7,973 nucleotides of DNA from Enterocloster bolteae (GCA_021769025.1 JAETTS010000108.1:1-7973), one strand, 5' to 3'; shown: positions 1-6,505, counted from the first letter of the stretch. Numbers and translations: made by a program. Notes: generated by a model from the sequence alone, not told the origin.

Positions 1-25
1 CGTTTCTGTATTTTTTGTTGTACTA

Positions 26-54
26 ATTATACATAATATATGGGTTTAATGCAA
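26..54 (-). promoter_or_regulatory. Candidate sigma-A promoter reading leftward out of the window
   Basis: On the minus strand a perfect TATAAT (plus 26-31) lies 17 bp from TTGCAT (plus 49-54), which matches only three positions of the -35 consensus. Transcription would start near position 18-20 and leave the window, so a minus-strand gene may lie beyond the left edge. The segment is AT-rich, where chance -10 matches are common. Positions 1-41 show no coding signal in any frame. Confidence 0.35.
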
Positions 55-164
55 GGATGGAGCAGGTGGCAAAGGAGATGGGATATTTTCCCAATTGGGC
101 TGCCAAGTCATTAAAGACCAACAGAACCTATAATCTAGAAGTTCTGTTTTCGGATGAAAGCAAC
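42..164 (+). pseudogene. Remnant of a LacI-family transcriptional regulator (end of HTH domain plus hinge)
   Basis: Reading codons in the frame of position 57 gives an uninterrupted stretch containing VAKEMGYFPNWAAKSLKTNR followed by TYNLEVLFSDES. This is the pattern of LacI/GalR regulators from the third helix of the DNA-binding domain (V.KE.GY.PN), through the hinge helix (A..LKTNRT), to the first strand of the sugar-binding domain (VLFSDES). It corresponds to roughly residues 40-80 of a family that is normally about 330-350 residues long. The helix-turn-helix proper is missing: an in-frame TAA lies at 24-26, and the other two plus frames before position 57 do not resemble it. After about position 164 the similarity ends and a TAG follows at 195-197. 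The fragment is therefore broken at both ends and cannot make a regulator. It overlaps, antisense, the last codons of the neighbouring GH105 gene. LacI regulators often control sugar-use genes, so it may be the relic of a local regulator; that is inference. Confidence 0.72.
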
Positions 165-1294
165 TGCGTCTGGCCGGCAAACAGGGTTTCTATGTAGGCC
201 AGAATCAACGGGGCCACTCCCTTGGCATCGTTTTGCACAATAGGCTCCCTCATATAGTAGTCAAAGGTTCCTTCCCGCATCTCTTTGTTCCCAAGGCCAG
301 CCACCAGGCAGATGCCTCCCAGCCTAAGCTGGCCGTCTTGTTCGGAAAGGTAATTCTGGCAGACTCCGTCAAAGGCCCTTTTCCCGTAAGCAAAGTAAGA
401 GGGATCCAGAAGACCTAAACGAACGCTTTTCATGATGGCATACGCGTAGATGGCGGAGCCGGAGGTCTCCAGATAATTGGGGGAGATACCGCCTCGGTTT
501 ACCACTTGATACCACATGCCAGTCTTGTTATCCTGATAAGGCAACATGGACTCAATTAATTCGTGGTAAATTCTGGAGAGTTCTGCTTTTTCCCCGCCCA
601 TGGAATCCGGCATGATTTCCAGGGTATCAATCAGGGCCATAGCATACCAACCCAGTGCCCTCAACCAGAAATTGGCGGACAGCCCTGTCACCTTATCACA
701 CCAGAAAGATTCTCTGGAGTCGTCATAGGCATGGTAGTAGAGGCCGTTTCTTGTGTCTCTCATCCGGTCATACACAGTAAGGAACTGGTTGTAGCTGTCA
801 TGGCAATTTTTTCCGTCATTGTAGGTAAGTTCATACTGCATATAGAAGGGCTGGGCCATATACAGGCCATCCAGCCACACCTGGTTGGGATAGATTAGCT
901 TGTGCCAGAAATTCCCGGTGGAAGTGCGGGGCTGGCCTTTTATTTGGCTATATATGGTGTCCATGGCTTTGCGGTATTTTGGCCTGGCTGTCAGAGCATA
1001 CAGGTCGAAAAGGGTTTTCCCGGCGTTTATGTTGTCTAAATTGTATTCCAATGGATCGTAGGAAGTGATAGAGCCGTCTTCCTGTACAAAATAGTCGATA
1101 AAACGGTCGGCAAACTCCAAATATTGGGAATCGCCTTTAATGTGGTATAACTCCAGGATGGCTTTGATCATGCAGCCGTCAATGTAGTTCCAGGAGGGCT
1201 TATGGCCTTGCCTGATCTTTTCAATATTCCAGGCAGGGGCCTGGGGAGTACTGTGTTTTAGGAGCTGGTCAATATAACGGTCTAGAATTTCCAT
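128..1294 (-). CDS. GH105 family unsaturated rhamnogalacturonyl/glucuronyl hydrolase (YteR/YesR-like), 388 aa
   Basis: This enzyme family removes the 4,5-unsaturated uronic acid left at the non-reducing end of oligosaccharides by pectate or rhamnogalacturonan lyases. The length fits the family (about 370-390 aa), and the all-alpha toroid signatures are present: NLDNINAGKTLF (about 85-96), WLDGLYMAQPF (140-150), GLYYHAYD (184-191) and WLRALGWYAMALIDTL (210-225). From memory of B. subtilis YteR, the catalytic Asp143 and pocket residues Asp88, Trp141, His189, Arg213 and Trp217 map with a constant offset of one to D142, D87, W140, H188, R212 and W216. I chose the ATG at 1294 because AGAGAGG (plus 1303-1309) lies 8 nt upstream; an in-frame extension to 1597 is non-coding in character. 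There is no signal peptide, so it probably acts in the cytoplasm. The gene diverges from the GH28 gene. The last ~14 residues (after LFAG, 374) are antisense to the LacI remnant and look like an acquired tail. Exact substrate is not decidable from sequence. Confidence 0.9.
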   Translation of the reverse strand: MEILDRYIDQLLKHSTPQAPAWNIEKIRQGHKPSWNYIDGCMIKAILELYHIKGDSQYLEFADRFIDYFVQEDGSITSYDPLEYNLDNINAGKTLFDLYALTARPKYRKAMDTIYSQIKGQPRTSTGNFWHKLIYPNQVWLDGLYMAQPFYMQYELTYNDGKNCHDSYNQFLTVYDRMRDTRNGLYYHAYDDSRESFWCDKVTGLSANFWLRALGWYAMALIDTLEIMPDSMGGEKAELSRIYHELIESMLPYQDNKTGMWYQVVNRGGISPNYLETSGSAIYAYAIMKSVRLGLLDPSYFAYGKRAFDGVCQNYLSEQDGQLRLGGICLVAGLGNKEMREGTFDYYMREPIVQNDAKGVAPLILAYIETLFAGQTQLLSSENRTSRL

Positions 1295-1339
1295 GATGGG
1301 TACCTCTCTTTTTAATTTGGGGCATGTTTTCTTGATTTT

Positions 1340-1369
1340 AGTATACCATGTCCTCCGGGGGGATGTACA
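1340..1369 (-). promoter_or_regulatory. Probable promoter of the GH105 gene
   Basis: On the minus strand TATACT (plus 1340-1345) is preceded by TGG, making an extended -10 element, with TGTACA (plus 1364-1369) 18 bp upstream as a four-of-six -35 match. Transcription would begin near 1333 and give a leader of about 40 nt before the ATG at 1294. A second, longer leader would result if the palindrome-embedded TATAAT (plus 1437-1442) is used instead. Confidence 0.5.
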
Positions 1370-1413
1370 TGATTTGCCAAGGAAATTGTCCGTCTTCGCC
1401 GGACGGCAAATCA
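1370..1413. repeat. Bulged GC-rich inverted repeat in the divergent control region
   Basis: TGATTTGCC (1370-1378) pairs with GGCAAATCA (1405-1413). Directly inside it, GTCCG (1388-1392) pairs with CGGAC (1400-1404) around a 7-nt loop, leaving a one-sided 9-nt bulge (1379-1387). As DNA it may be an operator. As RNA it would fold only in transcripts starting at the palindrome to its right and reading toward GH105. No T-tract follows on either strand, so it does not look like a terminator. Confidence 0.5.
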
Positions 1414-1417
1414 GCGC

Positions 1418-1445
1418 TGGTATAATCTCGACAGAGATTATACCA
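1418..1445. promoter_or_regulatory. Perfect 12-bp inverted repeat (4-nt centre) with a TGGTATAAT on each strand; candidate operator
   Basis: TGGTATAATCTC (1418-1429) and its exact reverse complement GAGATTATACCA (1434-1445) flank GACA. Each strand therefore carries an extended -10 hexamer, TG-G-TATAAT. The -35 regions at 17 bp spacing are poor (GCCGGA on the plus strand, TTCCCA on the minus), so unaided promoter activity is uncertain and a repressor or regulator site is at least as likely. It lies between the two divergent pectin genes, about 124 bp from the GH105 start and 150 bp from the GH28 start. The same TGGTATA heptamer recurs at 1342-1348 (minus strand) within the GH105 -10 region. 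Confidence 0.6.
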
Positions 1446-1484
1446 TAAAGAAAAGAAGATGGGAATATGAAATGATCTGCAATC

Positions 1485-1508
1485 GGTATAGAGATTGGCA
1501 TAGAAATT
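1485..1508 (+). repeat. Tandem 12-bp direct repeat upstream of the GH28 promoter; candidate activator site
   Basis: GGTATAGAGATT (1485-1496) is followed immediately by GGCATAGAAATT (1497-1508), 10 of 12 positions identical. The pair ends 13 bp before the GH28 -35 box, about -72 to -49 relative to the predicted start. That is where activators that bind direct repeats often sit. The unit shares GGTATA and GAGATT with the arms of the nearby palindrome. The regulator is unknown. Confidence 0.4.
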
Positions 1509-1521
1509 AAGAATCGAAAGG

Positions 1522-1550
1522 TTGAACGGCAAGCCAGTTGATGATACAAT
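1522..1550 (+). promoter_or_regulatory. Probable sigma-A promoter of the GH28 gene
   Basis: TTGAAC (1522-1527) and TACAAT (1545-1550) are separated by exactly 17 bp, and TG at 1542-1543 gives an extended -10. The start would be near 1557, leaving a short leader of about 40 nt with a strong ribosome binding site, AGGGGAGG (1580-1587), 8 nt before the ATG. Confidence 0.6.
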
Positions 1551-1595
1551 GTGGAAAAGCATTGAATACATTTTGGAATAGGGGAGGCAGCCAGC

Positions 1596-3149
1596 ATGAA
1601 CCTGAAGGTGATTTTCCAGACAGCCCGGTGTGGGGTGTTGGAGATTCAAGACGGAAGCATCTACGAACTGAAAGAGGAAAAAGAAATATATGTGAATGGA
1701 CAATGGTATGGAACCACACAAAGGGCAGTGTTCAGCGTCTACGGCTTAGAGCCGGATAGGGATTATGTGATTGGAGTAGAGGGGGAGGAGGGGAAAGCAG
1801 AAGCAGGTTTCCGAACTTCAAAGGAATTCATAACCCTGAATGTAAAGGACTTTGGAGCCAAGGGGGACGGTAAGCAGGATGACACCCCATTTATTCAGGC
1901 GGCAATCCTAAGCTGTCCGCCAGAGAGCCGGGTTCTGATTCCGGAGGGAGTATATAAGATTACCAGCCTGTTTTTAAAAAGCAATCTGCGGCTGGAATTG
2001 GCAAATGGGGCTGTATTGTCAGCGGAAACGGACAGAAGCCGGTTTCCTGTCTTAAAGGGTATGATAAAAAGTTATGATGGCGAGAAGGAATATAACCTGG
2101 GAACCTGGGAGGGAAATCCAGAGGATTGTTTCAGTTCCGTGATTACTGGCATCCATGTGGAGAATGTGGAGATCTACGGACAGGGCGTGATAGACGGCAA
2201 TGCCAGCAAGGAGAACTGGTGGCATGAGCCTAAGGTGAAGCGGGTGGCATACCGCCCAAGGATGATTTTTCTAAATCATTGCAGTCATGTGACGGTTCAG
2301 GGTATTCAGGTGCAGAACAGTCCCAGCTGGAATATCCATCCTTACTTTTCCAATTGTTTGAGATTTCTGGATCTAAGGATTTTAAATCCCAAGGATTCTC
2401 CCAACACAGATGGCCTGGATCCGGAATCTTGCAGGGACGTGGAGATGGCAGGAATCTATTTTTCTGTGGGGGATGACTGTATTGCAGTAAAGTCCGGGAA
2501 GATCTATATGGGTTCCAAATATAAGACTCCCTCTCAGGATATTGTGATTCGGCAGTGTTGTATGAGAGACGGACATGGATCGGTTACCATCGGCAGTGAG
2601 ATGGCAGGAGGAATCTGCAACCTGACGGTGAGGGACTGCCGGTTTCTTCACACAGACCGGGGGCTTCGGATCAAGACTCGAAGAGGACGGGGGAAGGACG
2701 GCGTGATAGACAAGATACGGTTTGAGCGGATCCACATGGATCATGTCATGACTCCGTTTGTCATCAACAGCTTTTATTACTGTGACCCGGACGGGCACAC
2801 GGATTATGTGGCTTCCAAGGAAATCTTGCCTGTGGATGATGGGACTCCTTCTATTAAAACGCTGTGCTTCTCGGATATACAGGCAGAAAACTGCCATGTA
2901 GCGGCGGCCTTTCTGTATGGCCTTCCGGAGAAGAAGATTCAGTGTGTTAAGATGGAACATGTGCGGGTATCCTATGCAAAGAATGCCATGTCCGGAGAGC
3001 CGGCTATGCTGGATGGCGTGAAATGCGTAAGCCGTATGGGGATCTTTGCCGGCAATATTGAACGACTGATCCTGGAGGATGTGGAGATAGAAGGGCAGGA
3101 GGGAGAAAAAATAATCACAGAACATATTGAGCATTTGGTGGAAAGCTAG
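1596..3149 (+). CDS. GH28 family polygalacturonase-type glycoside hydrolase, 517 aa
   Basis: GH28 enzymes hydrolyse alpha-1,4 galacturonosyl or rhamnogalacturonan linkages with a right-handed beta-helix fold. All four family signatures are visible in order: NTDG (270-273), GDDC (292-295, the Asp pair), GHG (326-328, active-site His) and RIK (358-360). The beta-helix opens with a typical KDFGAKGDGKQDDT segment (84-97). Residues 1 to about 75 form a separate small beta-rich domain, rich in short strands and ending YGLEPDRDY..GV, that resembles the fibronectin III/Ig-like domain seen in front of some bacterial exo-polygalacturonases. No signal peptide or membrane segment is present, so the enzyme is probably cytoplasmic and exo-acting on imported oligogalacturonides, like the intracellular Thermotoga type; this is inference. 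The start is fixed by AGGGGAGG 8 nt upstream. It is divergent from GH105, which would supply the complementary activity on unsaturated ends. No terminator separates it from hisS. Confidence 0.93.
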   Translation: MNLKVIFQTARCGVLEIQDGSIYELKEEKEIYVNGQWYGTTQRAVFSVYGLEPDRDYVIGVEGEEGKAEAGFRTSKEFITLNVKDFGAKGDGKQDDTPFIQAAILSCPPESRVLIPEGVYKITSLFLKSNLRLELANGAVLSAETDRSRFPVLKGMIKSYDGEKEYNLGTWEGNPEDCFSSVITGIHVENVEIYGQGVIDGNASKENWWHEPKVKRVAYRPRMIFLNHCSHVTVQGIQVQNSPSWNIHPYFSNCLRFLDLRILNPKDSPNTDGLDPESCRDVEMAGIYFSVGDDCIAVKSGKIYMGSKYKTPSQDIVIRQCCMRDGHGSVTIGSEMAGGICNLTVRDCRFLHTDRGLRIKTRRGRGKDGVIDKIRFERIHMDHVMTPFVINSFYYCDPDGHTDYVASKEILPVDDGTPSIKTLCFSDIQAENCHVAAAFLYGLPEKKIQCVKMEHVRVSYAKNAMSGEPAMLDGVKCVSRMGIFAGNIERLILEDVEIEGQEGEKIITEHIEHLVES

Positions 3150-3155
3150 TATAAT
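3127..3155 (+). promoter_or_regulatory. Probable promoter of the hisS-aspS operon, overlapping the GH28 3' end
   Basis: TTGAGC (3127-3132) lies exactly 17 bp from a perfect TATAAT (3150-3155) that begins right after the GH28 stop codon. The start would be near 3162, leaving a leader of about 90 nt before hisS. The leader contains a short hairpin, CCCGC-AAA-GCGGG (3190-3202), but no T-box consensus (no AGGGTGGNACCGCG-like element) is visible. Confidence 0.55.
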
Positions 3156-3250
3156 CGATAGAAATATTTTGCTCTTCAGGTGTTTTTGTCCCGCAAAGCG
3201 GGCAGGAAAGGGCTGGGAGAGCCTACAATAAAGAAATGGAGACGTATTCT

Positions 3251-4522
3251 ATGGCATTGAAAAAGAAACCAGTGACCGGCATGAGGGATATTCTGCCGGG
3301 GGAGATGCAGATCCGAAATTTTGTGATGAACCAGATTAAGGAGACCTATAAGGGGTTTGGATTTTCTCAGATTGAGACACCTTGTGTGGAACACATTGAG
3401 AATCTGACAAGCAAACAGGGAGGAGACAACGAAAAGCTGATCTTCAAGATCTTAAAGCGTGGAGAGAAGCTGAACATGGAGACAGCGAAAGAGGAGAATG
3501 ACCTGGTGGACAGCGGCCTGCGCTATGACCTTACGGTGCCTCTGGCCAGGTATTATTCTGGAAATTCAGCTCAGCTTCCCAGCCCGTTTAAGGCTCTTCA
3601 GATGGGGAGCGTGTGGCGTGCAGACCGTCCGCAAAAAGGGCGTTTCCGTCAGTTTACCCAGTGTGACATTGACATTTTAGGAGATGCCAGCAGCATGGCA
3701 GAGATTGAGCTGATCCTGGCGACGACCACAGCTCTCGGGAAGATCTGTCCGGACAATGCATTTACTGTCCGGATCAACGACAGGGAAATTTTAAAAGGAA
3801 TGGCCTTATACTGCGGATTTCCTGCAAAATCCCTGGATCAGGTGTTCATTACCCTGGATAAGATGGACAAGATCGGGGAAGAAGGCGTAAAGGCGGAACT
3901 TCTGGACAATGGATATGATGAGAAGGGTGTAAGCCAGTACCTGGAACTGATGACCGGTGTGAAACGAGATGCAGAAGGCGTCAGGAAGTTGGGGGAAACG
4001 CTAACAGGTGTGATTCCTCAGAGTGTGACGGACAATCTGGCCTATATCATGGATACAGTGGTGAATGTGGAGGAGACGGATTTTCAGTTAAGCTTTGATC
4101 CTACCCTGGTACGAGGTATGTCTTACTATACAGGGACAATCTTTGAGGTGTCTATGGAAGGCTTTGGCGGCTCTGTGGCAGGCGGGGGACGCTATGACAA
4201 GATGATCGGCAAGTTTACGGGGGTGGATACCCCGGCCTGTGGTTTTTCCATCGGGTTTGAACGGATTGTCACCATCCTAATGGATCGGGGAGACTGTGTG
4301 AAACATGACACTTCGAAGAAAGCCTATCTGCTGGAGAAAGGGCTGGATGCCGGCAGGCTTTGCCAGATCATGAAGCAGGCCATGGCAGAGAGAAAAGAAG
4401 GCGTAGAAGTCCTGGTGTCTCAGATGAATAAAAACAAGAAGTTCCAAAAGGAACAGCTGGGCAAGGAAGGCTACACGGAGTTTGTGGAGTTTTATAAAGA
4501 TGCACTGAAAGGAAACGGATAA
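3251..4522 (+). CDS. hisS: Histidyl-tRNA synthetase, 423 aa
   Basis: This class II aminoacyl-tRNA synthetase charges tRNA-His with histidine in the cytoplasm. Visible are the N-terminal TGMRDILPGEM segment, motif 2 as WRADRPQKGRFRQF (122-135), the histidine-binding RGMSYYTG (288-295), GGGRYD (312-316 region) and motif 3 GFSIGFERI (331-339), followed by a roughly 70-residue anticodon-binding domain. The RGMSYYTG motif and intact motif 2 argue against the HisZ paralogue. I prefer the ATG at 3251, because GGAG (3238-3241) is 9 nt upstream and MALKKKPVTGM is the usual beginning; an in-frame ATG at 3236 would add five residues but lacks a ribosome binding site. The sequence belongs to the lineage with SKQGGDNEKLIFKILKRGE and an AD instead of HE in motif 2, similar to Bacteroidetes and eukaryote-like HisRS rather than the E. 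coli type. It is followed by aspS after 26 nt, forming an operon. Confidence 0.95.
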   Translation: MALKKKPVTGMRDILPGEMQIRNFVMNQIKETYKGFGFSQIETPCVEHIENLTSKQGGDNEKLIFKILKRGEKLNMETAKEENDLVDSGLRYDLTVPLARYYSGNSAQLPSPFKALQMGSVWRADRPQKGRFRQFTQCDIDILGDASSMAEIELILATTTALGKICPDNAFTVRINDREILKGMALYCGFPAKSLDQVFITLDKMDKIGEEGVKAELLDNGYDEKGVSQYLELMTGVKRDAEGVRKLGETLTGVIPQSVTDNLAYIMDTVVNVEETDFQLSFDPTLVRGMSYYTGTIFEVSMEGFGGSVAGGGRYDKMIGKFTGVDTPACGFSIGFERIVTILMDRGDCVKHDTSKKAYLLEKGLDAGRLCQIMKQAMAERKEGVEVLVSQMNKNKKFQKEQLGKEGYTEFVEFYKDALKGNG

Positions 4523-4548
4523 AAAAGTCTGCCAGGAAAGGGGAAATT

Positions 4549-6333
4549 ATGTCAGAATCAATGTTGGGATTAAAGCGTTCCTACCGGTGTACGGAGGTAC
4601 GTACGGAGCAGGTAGGAGAAACCGTTACTGTAATGGGATGGGTACAGAAAAGCAGAAATAAAGGCGGGATCATTTTCGTGGATTTAAGGGATCGGTCTGG
4701 TATCCTGCAGATTATTTTTGAGGAAAGCGATTGTGGGGCGGAAAGCTTTGCAAAGGCGGAGAGGCTGAGAAGTGAGTTTGTCATCGCTGTCACTGGCAAG
4801 GTGGAGAAGCGTCAGGGAAATGTCAATGAAAATCTTGTGACCGGGGATATCGAGGTGCGTGCAGAGAGCATCAGGATACTGTCTGAATCTGATACGCCGC
4901 CATTCCCAATTGAGGAAAACTCCAAGACTAAGGAAGAGTTGCGGTTAAAGTACCGTTTTCTGGATTTAAGAAGACCGGATATCCAGAAAAATCTGATGTT
5001 CCGCAGCCGGATTGCTATTTTGACAAGGCAGTTTTTGGCGGAGGAAGGGTTTTGGGAGATTGAGACTCCTACGCTGATTAAGAGTACGCCGGAAGGGGCG
5101 CGGGATTATCTGGTGCCCAGCCGCGTCCATCCAGGTTCTTTCTATGCACTGCCCCAGTCTCCCCAGCTGTTTAAGCAGCTTTTGATGTGTTCCGGATATG
5201 ACCGGTATTTCCAGATTGCCAGATGCTATCGGGATGAGGATCTGCGTGCAGACAGGCAGCCGGAGTTTACCCAGATTGATATGGAACTCTCCTTTGTGGA
5301 TGTGGATGATGTGCTGGATGTCAATGAACGGCTCCTTCAGAAGCTGTTTCATGAACTGTTAGGTGTTGACATTTCCCTTCCCATTCCCAGGATGACCTGG
5401 ATGGAGGCCATGAATCGTTTCGGCAGCGACAAGCCGGATATGCGTTTTGGAATGGAGTTAAAGGATGTGTCCCAAGTGGTGAAGGACTGCGGGTTTGCAG
5501 TGTTTAAGGGCGCGCTGGAAAATGGTGGTTCTGTCCGGGGAATCAACGCAGAGGGCAGAGGGGATATGCCCCGAAAGAAGATTGACGCACTGGTGGAATA
5601 TGCAAAGGATTTCGGCGCAAAGGGCCTTGCTTACCTGACAGTTCAGGAGGATGGTTCGTATAAGTCCTCCTTTGCCAAGTTTATGACGGAGGAGCAGCTT
5701 AAAGCGCTGGTAGCCGCTATGGACGGAAAGCCGGGAGACCTGCTTCTGTTTGCTGCGGATCAGAATAAGGTAGTGTGGGACGTGCTGGGGAATCTGCGCC
5801 TGGAACTGGCCAGACAGGCAGACCTGCTTAAGAAGGATGATTTTAAGTTTTTGTGGGTGACAGAATTCCCGCTTTTAGAGTATTCGGAGGAACAGGGACG
5901 GTTTGTGGCCATGCACCATCCATTTACCATGCCCATGGAGGAAGACTGGCATCTGATCGACAGCGATCCGGGAGCGGTCCGCGCCAAGGCGTACGATATT
6001 GTGCTGAATGGCACGGAGCTGGGAGGCGGCTCTGTCCGTATCCACCAGAGTGATATTCAGTCCAAGATGTTTGAGGTGCTGGGATTTACGCCGGAGAAGG
6101 CCAAGGAGCAGTTTGGATTTTTGCTGGAGGCATTTAAGTACGGAGTTCCGCCTCATGCAGGGCTGGCGTATGGCTTTGACCGCTTGGCTATGCTTATGGT
6201 GGGGGCAGATAATATCCGTGATGTGATCGCATTCCCGAAGGTGAAGGATGCATCCTGCCTGATGACCGAAGCGCCTACACCTGTGGATGTGAAACAGTTG
6301 GAGGAGTTGGGAATCCAGGTTAGCAAGGAGTAA
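4549..6333 (+). CDS. aspS: Aspartyl-tRNA synthetase, 594 aa
   Basis: Class II synthetase that charges tRNA-Asp. Length and domain order are those of bacterial AspRS: an OB-fold anticodon-binding domain (about 1-115, with GWVQKSRNKGGIIFVDLRDRSG), a class II core with FLDLRRP (137-143), the flipping-loop region TPEGARDYLVP (180-190), motif 2 RCYRDEDLRADRQPEFTQ (225-242), the bacteria-specific GAD insertion domain (about 290-425), the GGGSVRIH segment (492-499), and motif 3 GLAYGFDRLAML (538-549). The start at 4549 is supported by AGGAAAGGGG (4534-4543), 5 nt upstream; an internal ATG at 4561 is less well placed. It ends in tandem stops, TAA TAA. It shares the operon with hisS, a common Firmicutes arrangement. 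Whether it is a discriminating enzyme or also charges tRNA-Asn cannot be told from this window. Confidence 0.97.
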   Translation: MSESMLGLKRSYRCTEVRTEQVGETVTVMGWVQKSRNKGGIIFVDLRDRSGILQIIFEESDCGAESFAKAERLRSEFVIAVTGKVEKRQGNVNENLVTGDIEVRAESIRILSESDTPPFPIEENSKTKEELRLKYRFLDLRRPDIQKNLMFRSRIAILTRQFLAEEGFWEIETPTLIKSTPEGARDYLVPSRVHPGSFYALPQSPQLFKQLLMCSGYDRYFQIARCYRDEDLRADRQPEFTQIDMELSFVDVDDVLDVNERLLQKLFHELLGVDISLPIPRMTWMEAMNRFGSDKPDMRFGMELKDVSQVVKDCGFAVFKGALENGGSVRGINAEGRGDMPRKKIDALVEYAKDFGAKGLAYLTVQEDGSYKSSFAKFMTEEQLKALVAAMDGKPGDLLLFAADQNKVVWDVLGNLRLELARQADLLKKDDFKFLWVTEFPLLEYSEEQGRFVAMHHPFTMPMEEDWHLIDSDPGAVRAKAYDIVLNGTELGGGSVRIHQSDIQSKMFEVLGFTPEKAKEQFGFLLEAFKYGVPPHAGLAYGFDRLAMLMVGADNIRDVIAFPKVKDASCLMTEAPTPVDVKQLEELGIQVSKE

Positions 6334-6357
6334 TAAGCAAGTGCAATACCAAACAGT

Positions 6358-6392
6358 ATTTGAGGGGGCGGGAAATATCTGCCCCCTTAAGT
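6358..6392 (+). terminator. Strong GC-rich hairpin after aspS, likely operon terminator
   Basis: TTGAGGGGGC (6360-6369) pairs with GCCCCCTTAA (6381-6390) with a single G-U wobble around an 11-nt loop, and weaker pairing extends outward. It begins 25 nt after the aspS stop. A clear T-tract is missing (GTGACACTGG follows), so it may instead be a 3'-end stabilising hairpin or a weak or factor-assisted terminator. Confidence 0.5.
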
Positions 6393-6446
6393 GACACTGG
6401 GGCTCCTATGTTTTGTCAGGTTTTGCTTCCATTTTCCATAAAACTA

Positions 6447-6505
6447 TGTTATAGTAGATTCAGCTGTTCTGGCTGATTGGTTCAGATATTGTATCTATCT
6501 ATAGT
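6447..6505 (+). promoter_or_regulatory. Two weak upstream promoter candidates in the aspS-recA spacer
   Basis: TG-T-TATAGT (6447-6455) is an extended -10 without a good -35. TTGGTT (6477-6482) lies 17 bp from TATAGT (6500-6505). Either would give recA a long leader, or express the five-codon frame at 6581. Apart from the hairpin after aspS and these sites, I see no gene between 6334 and 6580. Confidence 0.3.

Noticed and set aside
121..147. Inverted repeat ACAGAAC/GTTCTGT around the GH105 stop codon as a terminator
   Set aside because: The stem is 7 bp with a 13-nt loop, and no T-tract follows on the minus strand where GH105 would end. It lies within the LacI relic, so chance is likely.
1478..1491. 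Catabolite repression (cre-like) site TGCAATCGGTATAG
   Set aside because: It keeps TG, AA and CG of the consensus but fails at three other conserved positions, and it overlaps the better supported direct repeat.
1295..1597. In-frame 101-codon N-terminal extension of the GH105 gene on the minus strand
   Set aside because: The extension reads through the promoters, palindrome and ribosome binding site, has no resemblance to the family, and the internal ATG at 1294 has a well-spaced AGAGAGG and gives the normal family length.
2382..3134. Long minus-strand open frame (250 codons) opposite the GH28 gene
   Set aside because: It lies wholly within a clear GH28 gene, has no ribosome binding site that I can defend, and its translation shows no recognisable motif; it is a shadow of the plus-strand codon pattern.
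3188..3203. Hairpin CCCGC-AAA-GCGGG as a terminator of GH28
   Set aside because: The stem is only 5 bp, and the T-run lies before the hairpin on the plus strand, while on the minus strand an A-run follows it; neither orientation is a standard terminator.
3156..3250. T-box riboswitch in front of hisS
   Set aside because: The leader is too short, and neither an antiterminator T-box sequence nor a terminator is present.
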